Assembly (NCBI GenBank): GCA_964514225.1
Contig: CAZEPT010000037.1
Coordinates: forward strand, 1 to 6,653
Reading direction: 5' to 3'
DNA from: CAZEPT01 sp964514225
GTDB lineage: Bacteria; Patescibacteriota; Minisyncoccia; Phycocordibacterales; UBA9973
DNA length: 6,653 nucleotides
Position 1 is the stretch's first letter; each line of letters starts with the position of its first letter. Under the pieces are notes generated by a model. The model did no database searches. It was not told the origin of the DNA and saw nothing but the letters and a program-made list of their open reading frames with translations. Below are positions 1-5,338 of the stretch, in pieces. A program made the translations under genes and the position numbers.

Positions 1-4
1 CGAG

Positions 5-76
5 CTCCTCCGATAGGATTCGAACCTATAACCTAACGATTAACAGTCGTTTGCTCTACCATTGAGCTACAGAGGA
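5..76 (-). tRNA. tRNA-Asn (anticodon GUU)
   Basis: A full cloverleaf can be folded on the minus strand, 72 nt long. The acceptor stem is TCCTCTG with CGGAGGA (one U-G pair). The D arm is GCTC/GAGC around an AATGGTA loop. The anticodon stem is AACGA/TCGTT with loop CTGTTAA, giving anticodon GUU, which reads Asn codons. The variable loop is 5 nt and the T arm ATAGG/CCTAT has the standard TTCGAAT loop. The discriminator base is G. The bases after it (positions 4 to 1) are not CCA, so the 3' CCA must be added by a tRNA nucleotidyltransferase. The gene stands alone with its own promoter, divergent from the hpf leader. Any terminator lies outside the window. Confidence 0.97.
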
Positions 77-93
77 ATGTAATCTACCCTTTG

Positions 94-123
94 ATACTAT
101 CATATTTTTAGCGTTATTGTAAA
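94..123 (-). promoter_or_regulatory. Promoter of tRNA-Asn
   Basis: On the minus strand a -35 box TTTACA (118-123) lies 18 bp from an extended -10 element TGATAGTAT (94-102). The start would fall near position 87, about 11 nt before the mature tRNA 5' end, leaving a short 5' piece for RNase P to remove. The boxes are read by eye and match the sigma-70 consensus at 4-5 of 6 positions each. Confidence 0.55.
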
Positions 124-156
124 GTGTGCCAGGTGAACTTTTCTTTGTCGAAGAAG

Positions 157-165
157 TGTTATACT
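157..165 (+). promoter_or_regulatory. Extended -10 promoter of the hpf leader
   Basis: TGT followed by TATACT (160-165) makes an extended -10 element. No good -35 box lies 16-18 bp upstream (the bases there are near AACTTT), as is usual for extended -10 promoters. Standard spacing puts the start at A172, two bases before the ATG at 174 and about 200 nt before hpf. The hpf transcript would therefore carry a long leader. Confidence 0.5.
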
Positions 166-173
166 TAATACAT

Positions 174-275
174 ATGATACATATTCACTTTATACAAAAG
201 AGTGCGAAAGAATATGTAGAACAAGCCTCTCCTGTGTTTTTCATAGTAACTATGAAAAAACCACCCGCCAAATAA
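174..275 (+). CDS. Possible 33-aa leader peptide upstream of hpf
   Basis: An ATG at 174 opens a 33-codon frame ending in TAA (273-275), and it lies only 2 nt after the predicted start of the hpf transcript. The other leaderless genes in this window (lepB, pth, dgkA) have the same geometry. The product starts MIHIHFIQKSAKEY, has a hydrophobic patch PVFFIVTM (residues 20-27) and ends KKPPAK. The Pro-Pro pair just before the stop is a sequence type known to slow ribosomes without EF-P. Codons 22-29 coincide with a perfect hairpin (237-259). No family is recognised. It may be a regulatory leader ORF, a small protein or chance: 33 codons is short, and the only support is its position. Confidence 0.35.
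   Translation: MIHIHFIQKSAKEYVEQASPVFFIVTMKKPPAK
237..259 (+). repeat. Perfect 10-bp inverted repeat in the hpf leader
   Basis: TTTTTCATAG (237-246) and CTATGAAAAA (250-259) are exact reverse complements around a TAA loop. The T-run precedes the stem on the plus strand and no T-run follows the second arm, so it is not a standard terminator in that direction. It could be an RNA hairpin in the hpf leader or a palindromic protein site. It sits inside the possible 33-codon leader ORF. Confidence 0.7.
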
Positions 276-322
276 GAAAGGGGAAATGGCCGTGTAGGCG
301 CCACTTTTCTCGAGCACTTATT

Positions 323-347
323 GCTGGACAACTGGTCATTGTCCAGC
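323..347 (+). promoter_or_regulatory. Leader hairpin just upstream of the hpf ribosome site
   Basis: GCTGGACAA (323-331) and TTGTCCAGC (339-347) form a perfect 9-bp stem with a 7-nt loop (332-338). It ends 15 nt before the Shine-Dalgarno GAGG at 363-366. There is no T-run after it, so it is not a terminator. TCTCG (308-312) could pair with CGAGG (362-366) around this hairpin and would then cover the ribosome-binding site. That pairing is only 5 bp including one G-U, so the switch is speculative while the hairpin itself is solid. Confidence 0.55.
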
Positions 348-373
348 TCACATAGTTTAAGCGAGGTACATAT

Positions 374-733
374 ATGAATCAATTTATATATAAAGGCACT
401 GGAATCGAAATGACGGATGCTCTGTCATCTTATGTCGAAAAAAGAATGACATCACTCTTTAGTAAATATGATATTTTGGAAAAGCAAATACATATTGAGT
501 TAGCAAAGTCGACGAATCATCACAAGAACGGCGAGATTTATTTTGCTGAAGCACGATTTAGAACTCCTACCAAAAATATCTTTGCCCGTTCTCGAAAATC
601 AGATATCTATGAAGCAATTGACCATCTCTCTTATGAAGTTTCTTCACAGCTTGAGGGTTCAAAAGGGAAAGCGTCCACTCTTTTCAAACGTGGTGCTCAG
701 AAGATAAAAAACATCCTTCGCTTTGGTAAATAG
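374..733 (+). CDS. hpf: Short-form ribosome hibernation promoting factor (HPF/RaiA family)
   Basis: A 119-residue protein of the HPF/YfiA family. Members bind the decoding groove of the 30S subunit in slow growth and silence or dimerise ribosomes. The family pattern is visible: an opening strand IYKGTGIEMTDAL (5-17) and first helix, IELAKSTNHH (41-50), then ARSRKSDIYEAIDHLSYEV (71-89), where the second conserved helix follows the SRKSDIYEAID motif. The tail (95-119) is basic (KGK, FKRGAQKIK). The extra C-terminal dimerisation domain of long HPFs is absent, so this is the short form. The start is set by GAGG at 363-366, 7 nt before ATG 374, the only clear Shine-Dalgarno in the window. It stops with TAG just before a shared terminator. 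A leader of about 200 nt suggests regulation by growth state. Confidence 0.9.
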   Translation: MNQFIYKGTGIEMTDALSSYVEKRMTSLFSKYDILEKQIHIELAKSTNHHKNGEIYFAEARFRTPTKNIFARSRKSDIYEAIDHLSYEVSSQLEGSKGKASTLFKRGAQKIKNILRFGK

Positions 734-745
734 AAGTTAAATAAT

Positions 746-779
746 AAAAAGTGGGATGGCTTTGGCCATCCCACTTTTT
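746..779. terminator. Two-way terminator between hpf and fmt
   Basis: A perfect 15-bp stem (746-760 with 765-779) has a TTTG loop. It has A5 at its left foot and T5 at its right foot with the GC-rich core GTGGGATGGC, so it works as a Rho-independent terminator in both directions. It serves hpf from the left and the lepB-hisS-def-fmt operon from the right. Its right foot is 2 bp from the fmt stop codon (781-783). Confidence 0.92.
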
Positions 780-780
780 A

Positions 781-1620
781 TTATTTCCAATTAAGATAAT
801 CGCTGTACTTCATTTGATTTTTGCCTTCTGGAATGACTGTATCGATGACAAATTTTTCATCCTCCATATGAGCAGTACCTATCTTTATTCGCATCTGTCT
901 ATCCTGCTTTGTATCAAAAAAGAATATTCCCGGCCATCCGAAGTATGCGCGGTATTTTCTATAGAGGATCTCTCCTTGCTCAGTGAGATCTACTAGTCCA
1001 TGTTCCTTTTTTATTTTTTTACAAATACTTTTTTTGCTTTCATCTTGAGCAACTGGTCGAGCGGTTCCAACTTCAAGTGATTGAACTGTTTCTACAAGCA
1101 AGGGTAACGCTTCTTGGTTGAGTTTATTTCGAAGATCTATGTGTGTTTCTTCTCTACCAATAGGAACTTTTTTTTCAGTAAGTACTGCTCCTGCATCGAG
1201 CTCGTAGACCATCTGCTGAATAGAGATTCCTGTCTCGGTGTCACCCGCGAGGATAGCGCTCTCAACTGGTGTTGCTCCTCGGTATTTCGGTAAGAGAGAA
1301 TAGTGAACATTGATCGTTCCTAATCGAGGGAGAGTAATGAGTGCTTCAGGGAGTATTTTGCCATATGCTACCACAACAAAAAGATCGAAGTTTTCTTTCT
1401 TGAGTGATTCAATAAAGTCATCTGTTATTTTTTCTGGTTGTAAATAGGGGATTCCTTTCTCTTTCGCCCACTCTTTAGGGGCGGGTGAAGTCATAGTGAG
1501 TTTTCGCCCCACAGGGACGTCAGGGCCGGTGATGATGAGTCCCGGTGTGTAAGAATGCTCCGTAAGTGTATCTAAAAATTGGGTGACAAAATCCGGCGTT
1601 CCAAAAAAAGCGATCCTCAT
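781..1620 (-). CDS. fmt: Methionyl-tRNA formyltransferase
   Basis: Fmt transfers a formyl group from 10-formyl-tetrahydrofolate to Met on the initiator tRNA. The start was set at 1620 because the protein then begins MRIAFFGTPDF, the family's usual first strand; an in-frame ATG at 1659 would add 13 residues and overlap def. Of 279 residues, 1-185 are the Rossmann-like catalytic domain. NVHYSLLPKYRGATP (104-118) carries catalytic Asn104, His106 and the SLLP signature, and Asp142 lies in LDAGAVL. The C-terminal OB-like domain (about 195-279) is shorter than in E. coli Fmt (315 residues) and ends soon after GKNQMKYSDYL, so the usual last segment is trimmed. It starts 1 nt after the def stop codon, so translation is probably coupled, and it is the last gene of the operon. 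Confidence 0.95.
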   Translation of the reverse strand: MRIAFFGTPDFVTQFLDTLTEHSYTPGLIITGPDVPVGRKLTMTSPAPKEWAKEKGIPYLQPEKITDDFIESLKKENFDLFVVVAYGKILPEALITLPRLGTINVHYSLLPKYRGATPVESAILAGDTETGISIQQMVYELDAGAVLTEKKVPIGREETHIDLRNKLNQEALPLLVETVQSLEVGTARPVAQDESKKSICKKIKKEHGLVDLTEQGEILYRKYRAYFGWPGIFFFDTKQDRQMRIKIGTAHMEDEKFVIDTVIPEGKNQMKYSDYLNWK

Positions 1621-1621
1621 A

Positions 1622-2158
1622 CTAGTACTCTTTTTCAGGACTGCTTTCGTGGACATCACGAGCTTTGTCGATGAAGAGAATTCCGTCTAAGTGATCAATC
1701 TCATGCTGGTAGATATGAGCTAAGAGACCACCTGCACCGCGCTCAAAATGTTCTCCTTTTTCGTTATATGCTTTGACTGTAGCGTTGAGTGACCGTTTTA
1801 CCTCACCATAGAGTGGACGAACTGAGAGACACCCTTCTTTCATCCACACTGTTTTTTTAGAGAGCTTAACAAATTCAGGATTAATGAACACGAGGTCTGG
1901 TTGAATAGAGATAACATCTTTTGAAATATCTTTTCCTCGAATAAATGTTGGATCAAATATTTTTCCAGAAACGACAAAAATACGAACACTCTCTCCAATT
2001 TGAGGTGCAGCAATAGCAACACCATCGTCTTGAGAGTGTAGCGCCTTTTTCATCTTTGTGATGATTGTTTGAATTTCTTTTGAGGGAATATCTTTAATGA
2101 GTACTCTCTTCGCTTTGAGTCGAAGGGTTTTATGTCCCTCTTGAATAATTTGTACCAT
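1622..2158 (-). CDS. def: Peptide deformylase
   Basis: Def removes the formyl group from new protein N-termini using a bound metal ion, reversing what fmt's product does. Of 178 residues, all three family motifs are present: GVAIAAPQIG (46-55), EGCLSV (108-113) with metal-ligand Cys110, and QHEIDHLDG (151-159) with ligands His152 and His156 and catalytic Glu153. In motif 1 the usual GxGLAAPQ has Ala48 and Ile49 where Gly-Leu is common, a mild change, and Gln53 is kept. The segment SGKIFDPTFIRGKDISKD (64-81) between motifs 1 and 2 looks like a small insertion. It starts 4 nt after the hisS stop and ends 1 nt before fmt, so the genes are tightly co-transcribed. No strong Shine-Dalgarno is seen. 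Confidence 0.95.
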   Translation of the reverse strand: MVQIIQEGHKTLRLKAKRVLIKDIPSKEIQTIITKMKKALHSQDDGVAIAAPQIGESVRIFVVSGKIFDPTFIRGKDISKDVISIQPDLVFINPEFVKLSKKTVWMKEGCLSVRPLYGEVKRSLNATVKAYNEKGEHFERGAGGLLAHIYQHEIDHLDGILFIDKARDVHESSPEKEY

Positions 2159-2162
2159 ACAC

Positions 2163-3467
2163 TTACTTCATTTCTTTTATATAATCAAGAAGTTTATCAA
2201 GTTTAATAGTGTCTTGAGCGTGGAGTGTCATATTTCTGACAATAACTGATCCTTCAAGAGCTTCTTTTTGACCGAAAATGAGTGCGTACGGTGCACCTGA
2301 TTTCTCTGCCATGCCGAGCTGTTGAGAAAGTGTGTCTTTAGAGAGGGATTGCATGATTGGGATGTGCGCTTTGCGTAATATTTCAATGACGTTAAGACTC
2401 TTTAATTTTGCATCAAGTCCAATCTGAATGAAATAGAATTTTGGTTTTTTGAGAATTCTTGGAGCAAGCTTCTTGTACCATTTTGATTCAACGACACGAT
2501 CGACACCAATAGCCACTCCCATCGCTGGAAGATCTTTTTTTGATCCGATCTGTCGAGCCAAATTGTCATACCGTCCACCACCGGCAATAGTCAGTGGTGT
2601 TCCGTCTTCAGGATTCTCTTCAATGATCTCAAAAATTGTGTGGGTATAATAAGAGAGTCCTCGAACGAGGTTTTTATTGATCTGATAGTTGATTCCCATT
2701 TCGTCTAAATAGCCGAGTACTTCTTTGAAGTGCTTGCGAGCTCCGGGCGAGAGAGAGCTCACTGCATCAGGTGCATCTTGGTTTATTTCGATGGTTTTTG
2801 GGTCTTTTGAGTCAAGTATTCGAAGTGGATTGATTTTAAGTCGTTCACGATCAACTGGAGGAAGAGCACTGAGATGTTTTTTATAGTAGCTGACAAGCTC
2901 CTTAGTGTACGAAACCCTTGATTCTTTGTCTCCCATGGAGTTAATGTCAACGGTCAAATTTTGCGCACCAGCTTCTTCTAAAATCGTAATGGTTGTCTTG
3001 ATGAGGAGGGCGTCGATGATACTTTTTTCAGAACCGAGTGCTTCAAGTCCAAATTGATAGAACTGACGATATCGTCCACGCTGAGGTTTGTCGTGGCGGA
3101 ACATCGGGCCATAGTAGTAGTGCATGACCGGTTGTGGAAGATTTTGCATCCCATTTTCTATATATGAACGAACGACACTTGCTGTCGCTTCAGGTCGAAG
3201 TGCGAGTTTGTCTCCACCTTTAGTTTTAAGAGAATACATTTCTTTATCGATTGCGTCAGTGCCAGCGCCGAGAGATGTCGTAAAGAGTTCTTCTTGCTCG
3301 AGAATAGGTGTTTCGATAGGCTTAAATCCGTAATATATAGCTACTTCTTGTGCTTTTTCAAAAAATCCTTGGTACGTGTAGTATTCAGTATCAATGATAT
3401 CGCGCATCCCTTTGACACTAACGATAGGTTCTTTTCTTGATGTTGTTTTTTTGATTGGAGTACTCAT
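2163..3467 (-). CDS. hisS: Histidyl-tRNA synthetase
   Basis: A class II synthetase that charges tRNA-His. Of 434 residues, the catalytic core is about 1-335: motif 1 near GFKPIETPILE (47-57), RPEATASVVR (91-100), motif 2 FRHDKPQRGRYRQF (123-136), the His-specific loop LVRGLSYYTHTIFE (267-280) with catalytic Arg269, GGGRYDNL (296-303), and motif 3 AMGVAIGVDRV (315-325) with its Arg. The anticodon-binding domain is about 340-434. In the His-specific loop the usual RGLDYY reads RGLSYY (Asp to Ser at 272). The RPE motif has Ala94 where Gly is common. The tRNA-binding and ATP residues otherwise look intact, so it should be active. It starts 12 nt after the lepB stop with no visible Shine-Dalgarno, and def follows after 4 nt. 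Confidence 0.97.
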   Translation of the reverse strand: MSTPIKKTTSRKEPIVSVKGMRDIIDTEYYTYQGFFEKAQEVAIYYGFKPIETPILEQEELFTTSLGAGTDAIDKEMYSLKTKGGDKLALRPEATASVVRSYIENGMQNLPQPVMHYYYGPMFRHDKPQRGRYRQFYQFGLEALGSEKSIIDALLIKTTITILEEAGAQNLTVDINSMGDKESRVSYTKELVSYYKKHLSALPPVDRERLKINPLRILDSKDPKTIEINQDAPDAVSSLSPGARKHFKEVLGYLDEMGINYQINKNLVRGLSYYTHTIFEIIEENPEDGTPLTIAGGGRYDNLARQIGSKKDLPAMGVAIGVDRVVESKWYKKLAPRILKKPKFYFIQIGLDAKLKSLNVIEILRKAHIPIMQSLSKDTLSQQLGMAEKSGAPYALIFGQKEALEGSVIVRNMTLHAQDTIKLDKLLDYIKEMK

Positions 3468-3479
3468 GGAGAATCTAGA

Positions 3480-4136
3480 TTATTTAGTTTGTAATGCAAC
3501 AGTGTTTGCGCTGTTGGTGTAGACTTGATGCGCTCCTGGGAGGTAATCGATGGACCTGAAAGGGTAGAGACGGACGAGTGCTCGTCCAGTTACGTTTTCA
3601 ACTGGAAGTTTACCCCAGACACGTGAGTCTGAACTGCGGGGTCGATTGTCTCCTAATACGAAGAGTTCATCTTTTTCTATTTTATATGTCATGTTTTCAG
3701 TCGTGATGTTTTGGAGATAGGGTTCACTTAAAGTCATACCCTCTGGATGGTCAGCATTTATGATGGTTATTTTTGATCCTTTCATAATAACTGTTTCTCC
3801 CGGTAGGCCAATAACACGTTTGATGTAGAAAACTCCTTTCGGTTGGTTCGGTGGTTTAAAGACGATAACATCTCCACGCGCTGGAGGGTGGAATCTGTAA
3901 CTTAATTCATCAACGATTAAATAATCGTGATCATGAAAAGTTGGAACCATGGATTCGCCTGAGACAATAAAAGGTTGGATGACGTACATTCGAATAGGGA
4001 AGATAATCAGAAAAGTGATCGCTGCAAATTTAATGAGTTCCCACCATGAATTGACCTGTTTCTTTTGTGTTTCAGGATCAACTGATTGAAAGTTTGCTGG
4101 TAATTTGACTGCGAGTCTATCTTTTAAATAATCCAT
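3480..4136 (-). CDS. lepB: Signal peptidase I
   Basis: Membrane-bound serine protease that cuts signal peptides from exported proteins. Of 218 residues, a cytoplasmic N-terminus of about 32 residues precedes a single transmembrane helix at roughly 33-55, with the catalytic part outside (type II-like single-span topology). Box B is SGESMVPT (59-66) with nucleophile Ser62. Box D YIKRVIGLPGE (104-114) holds the general base Lys106. Box E is GDNRPRSSDSRVWG (162-175). The tail after about 195 is unremarkable. It is the first gene of the lepB-hisS-def-fmt operon. Its ATG lies 8 nt after a good -10 box, so the mRNA is probably leaderless. The in-frame start leaves no better alternative, since the promoter occupies the upstream sequence. 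Confidence 0.95.
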   Translation of the reverse strand: MDYLKDRLAVKLPANFQSVDPETQKKQVNSWWELIKFAAITFLIIFPIRMYVIQPFIVSGESMVPTFHDHDYLIVDELSYRFHPPARGDVIVFKPPNQPKGVFYIKRVIGLPGETVIMKGSKITIINADHPEGMTLSEPYLQNITTENMTYKIEKDELFVLGDNRPRSSDSRVWGKLPVENVTGRALVRLYPFRSIDYLPGAHQVYTNSANTVALQTK

Positions 4137-4144
4137 ATGGGCCT

Positions 4145-4173
4145 AGTATACTATAGGGTGCTTGTTGACACAA
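4145..4173 (-). promoter_or_regulatory. Promoter of the lepB-hisS-def-fmt operon
   Basis: Read on the minus strand, TTGTGT (4168-4173) is followed after 17 bp by TATACT (4145-4150). Standard spacing puts the start at A4138, giving a 2-nt 5' UTR before the lepB ATG. An overlapping TATAGT (4150-4155) lacks a matching -35 box. It is back to back with the pth promoter in an 89-bp intergenic space. Confidence 0.65.
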
Positions 4174-4190
4174 AAGTTTTTTTATTTTCA

Positions 4191-4219
4191 TTTACTTTTT
4201 TATTCTTTCCTTATATACT
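4191..4219 (+). promoter_or_regulatory. Promoter of pth
   Basis: TTTACT (4191-4196), 17 bp, then TATACT (4214-4219). Counting seven bases from the -10 box gives A4226, the first base of the pth ATG, so the transcript is predicted to have no 5' UTR at all. A perfect TTGACA at 4165-4170 has no credible -10 box at the right distance. Confidence 0.65.
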
Positions 4220-4225
4220 TTTTGT

Positions 4226-4825
4226 ATGAAATGGATTATCGGCCTCGGCAACCCAGGTGACGACTATACGAACACAAGACATAACGTTGGTTTTTTGATC
4301 TTGTCTCACATTCAACTTGGAGGTGATTTTACACTCTGGGAGAAAAATAAATATCTTAATGCTCTGATTTCAACTGGAACCATAGGTGGCGCACAGTGCA
4401 CACTTGTGAAGCCTCAGACGTTTATGAATCTCTCAGGTGATGTCGTCTCAAAACTTATAAAAAAAGACGTAAAGAGTACTGATATTGTTGTTGTGTATGA
4501 CGACTTAGCGTTTCCGTTTGGTACTGTTCGGTTGGCCTGCGAGAAAGGAGATGGTGGGCACAACGGCATCAAATCAATTGCAGGTGTTTTAAAAGATGAA
4601 TCATGGATACGTGTGCGCATTGGGATTCATTCGTATATTCCAGAAGTTGATGTGCCGACACTGGTTCCACTTGTCGGAGTTGACCGAGCAGATTTTGTTC
4701 TGAAAGATTTTAGGAAAGATGAGCAGGAAGAGTTGCAGACTATTTCTCATAAAGTGGTGAGTATCCTTGAAAGTATCGAACATGATGGACTAGCTAAGAC
4801 CATGACACAGTTTAATCAAAAATAA
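4226..4825 (+). CDS. pth: Peptidyl-tRNA hydrolase
   Basis: Pth frees tRNAs from peptidyl-tRNAs that have fallen off the ribosome. Of 199 residues (E. coli 194), the family motifs appear in order: GLGNPGDDYTNTRHNVGF (6-23) with Asn9 and catalytic His19, KPQTFMNLSG (62-71) with Asn68, YDDLAFPFG (91-99) with Asp92, and GGHNGIKS (110-117) with Asn113. The usual Ser-Ala before GGHNG is replaced by Lys-Gly-Asp. The C-terminal helix (about 163-199) covers the active cleft in known structures. It starts divergently from lepB, and its ATG is the predicted transcription start. There is no terminator between pth and dgkA 39 nt downstream, so read-through into dgkA is likely in addition to dgkA's own promoter. 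Confidence 0.96.
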   Translation: MKWIIGLGNPGDDYTNTRHNVGFLILSHIQLGGDFTLWEKNKYLNALISTGTIGGAQCTLVKPQTFMNLSGDVVSKLIKKDVKSTDIVVVYDDLAFPFGTVRLACEKGDGGHNGIKSIAGVLKDESWIRVRIGIHSYIPEVDVPTLVPLVGVDRADFVLKDFRKDEQEELQTISHKVVSILESIEHDGLAKTMTQFNQK

Positions 4826-4826
4826 G

Positions 4827-4857
4827 TTGCATATTTGTAGTTATCGTGTGGTAGAAT
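4827..4857 (+). promoter_or_regulatory. Promoter of dgkA in the pth-dgkA gap
   Basis: An extended -10 element TGG-TAGAAT (4849-4857) lies 7 nt before the dgkA ATG. The best -35 candidate, TTGCAT (4827-4832), is 19 bp away and weak, so the extended -10 would do most of the work. The predicted start is 4863-4865, which again makes the mRNA leaderless. Confidence 0.5.
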
Positions 4858-4864
4858 AGAGTAC

Positions 4865-5281
4865 ATGCAATCTCGTATCAGAGAAAATAAAAAAGATGTC
4901 GAAACAATCCTCAGGACTCGCAGACAAAGTTTTGCTCACGCCTGGAGAGGAATAGGAATCGTTTTTAAAACTCAACCAAATGCCCGTATTCAACTCTTTA
5001 TATTTAATATAGTTGTTTGGGTGGGTTTGTGGCTTAAAATTTCGACCGTTGAATGGCTTATCTTGATAATGACTTCTGGTTTGGTCATCGCGCTTGAAAC
5101 TATTAATACCGCTTTTGAGATCGATATCGACCTCACATCACCTGAGTATCATCCGTATGCGAAAGACACGAAAGATGTCGCCGCAGGCGCAGTCCTTATT
5201 GCGACCCTTGTTGCACTCTCTGCAGCGTGTATTATTTTCATCCCTAAACTTGCACCATACGTGTACATGTACTTTTTATAA
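4865..5281 (+). CDS. dgkA: Diacylglycerol/undecaprenol kinase (DgkA family)
   Basis: Small integral membrane kinase. In Gram-positives members phosphorylate undecaprenol for cell-wall lipid carrier recycling; in E. coli the substrate is diacylglycerol. Which applies here cannot be told from sequence. Of 138 residues, an amphipathic N-terminus has SFAHAWRGI (22-30) and RIQLF. Three membrane segments lie at about 43-58, 62-80 and 105-128. The signature is ETINTAFE (78-85) with catalytic Glu78, Asn81 and metal-binding Glu85. EYHPYAKDTKDVAAGAVLI (94-112) matches the family motif ending in the Asp-x-x-Ala-Gly-Ala-Val segment. The frame is intact and of normal family length. ATG 4865 is preceded at very short range by AGAG, too close to be a good ribosome site. 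The gene ends just before a shared terminator. Confidence 0.93.
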   Translation: MQSRIRENKKDVETILRTRRQSFAHAWRGIGIVFKTQPNARIQLFIFNIVVWVGLWLKISTVEWLILIMTSGLVIALETINTAFEIDIDLTSPEYHPYAKDTKDVAAGAVLIATLVALSAACIIFIPKLAPYVYMYFL

Positions 5282-5290
5282 AAAACTTCA

Positions 5291-5328
5291 ATATAAAAAA
5301 CACAGGATAGATCCTGTGTTTTTTATAT
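5291..5328. terminator. Two-way terminator between dgkA and rpsA
   Basis: An 18-bp perfect inverted repeat (5291-5308 with 5311-5328) has core CACAGGAT/ATCCTGTG flanked by A6 and T6. It can terminate transcription of dgkA (plus) and rpsA (minus), which converge here. The rpsA stop codon begins 10 bp to the right. Confidence 0.92.
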
Positions 5329-5338
5329 GCTGTATCTT

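Noticed and set aside
185..382. 65-codon minus-strand frame across the hpf leader
   Set aside because: It overlaps the hpf promoter side and leader hairpins, has no promoter or ribosome site, and its residues look like no known family. The palindromes make both strands look open.
751..996. 81-codon plus-strand frame over the terminator and the fmt 3' end
   Set aside because: It begins inside the terminator hairpin and lies antisense to the conserved fmt frame; a shadow frame.
1621..1659. Longer fmt start at 1659
   Set aside because: It would add 13 residues unlike any Fmt N-terminus and overlap def by 38 nt, whereas ATG 1620 starts exactly with the family's first strand.
2641..2650. Perfect TATAAT on the plus strand inside hisS
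   Set aside because: It falls in the conserved codons of the HisRS His-specific loop, and has no -35 box (AATGAT at the right distance). Most likely a coding coincidence.
4165..4170. Perfect TTGACA -35 box on the plus strand upstream of pth
   Set aside because: No -10 box 16-19 bp downstream (sequence there is T-rich, near TCATTT). The TTTACT-17-TATACT pair closer to pth fits better.
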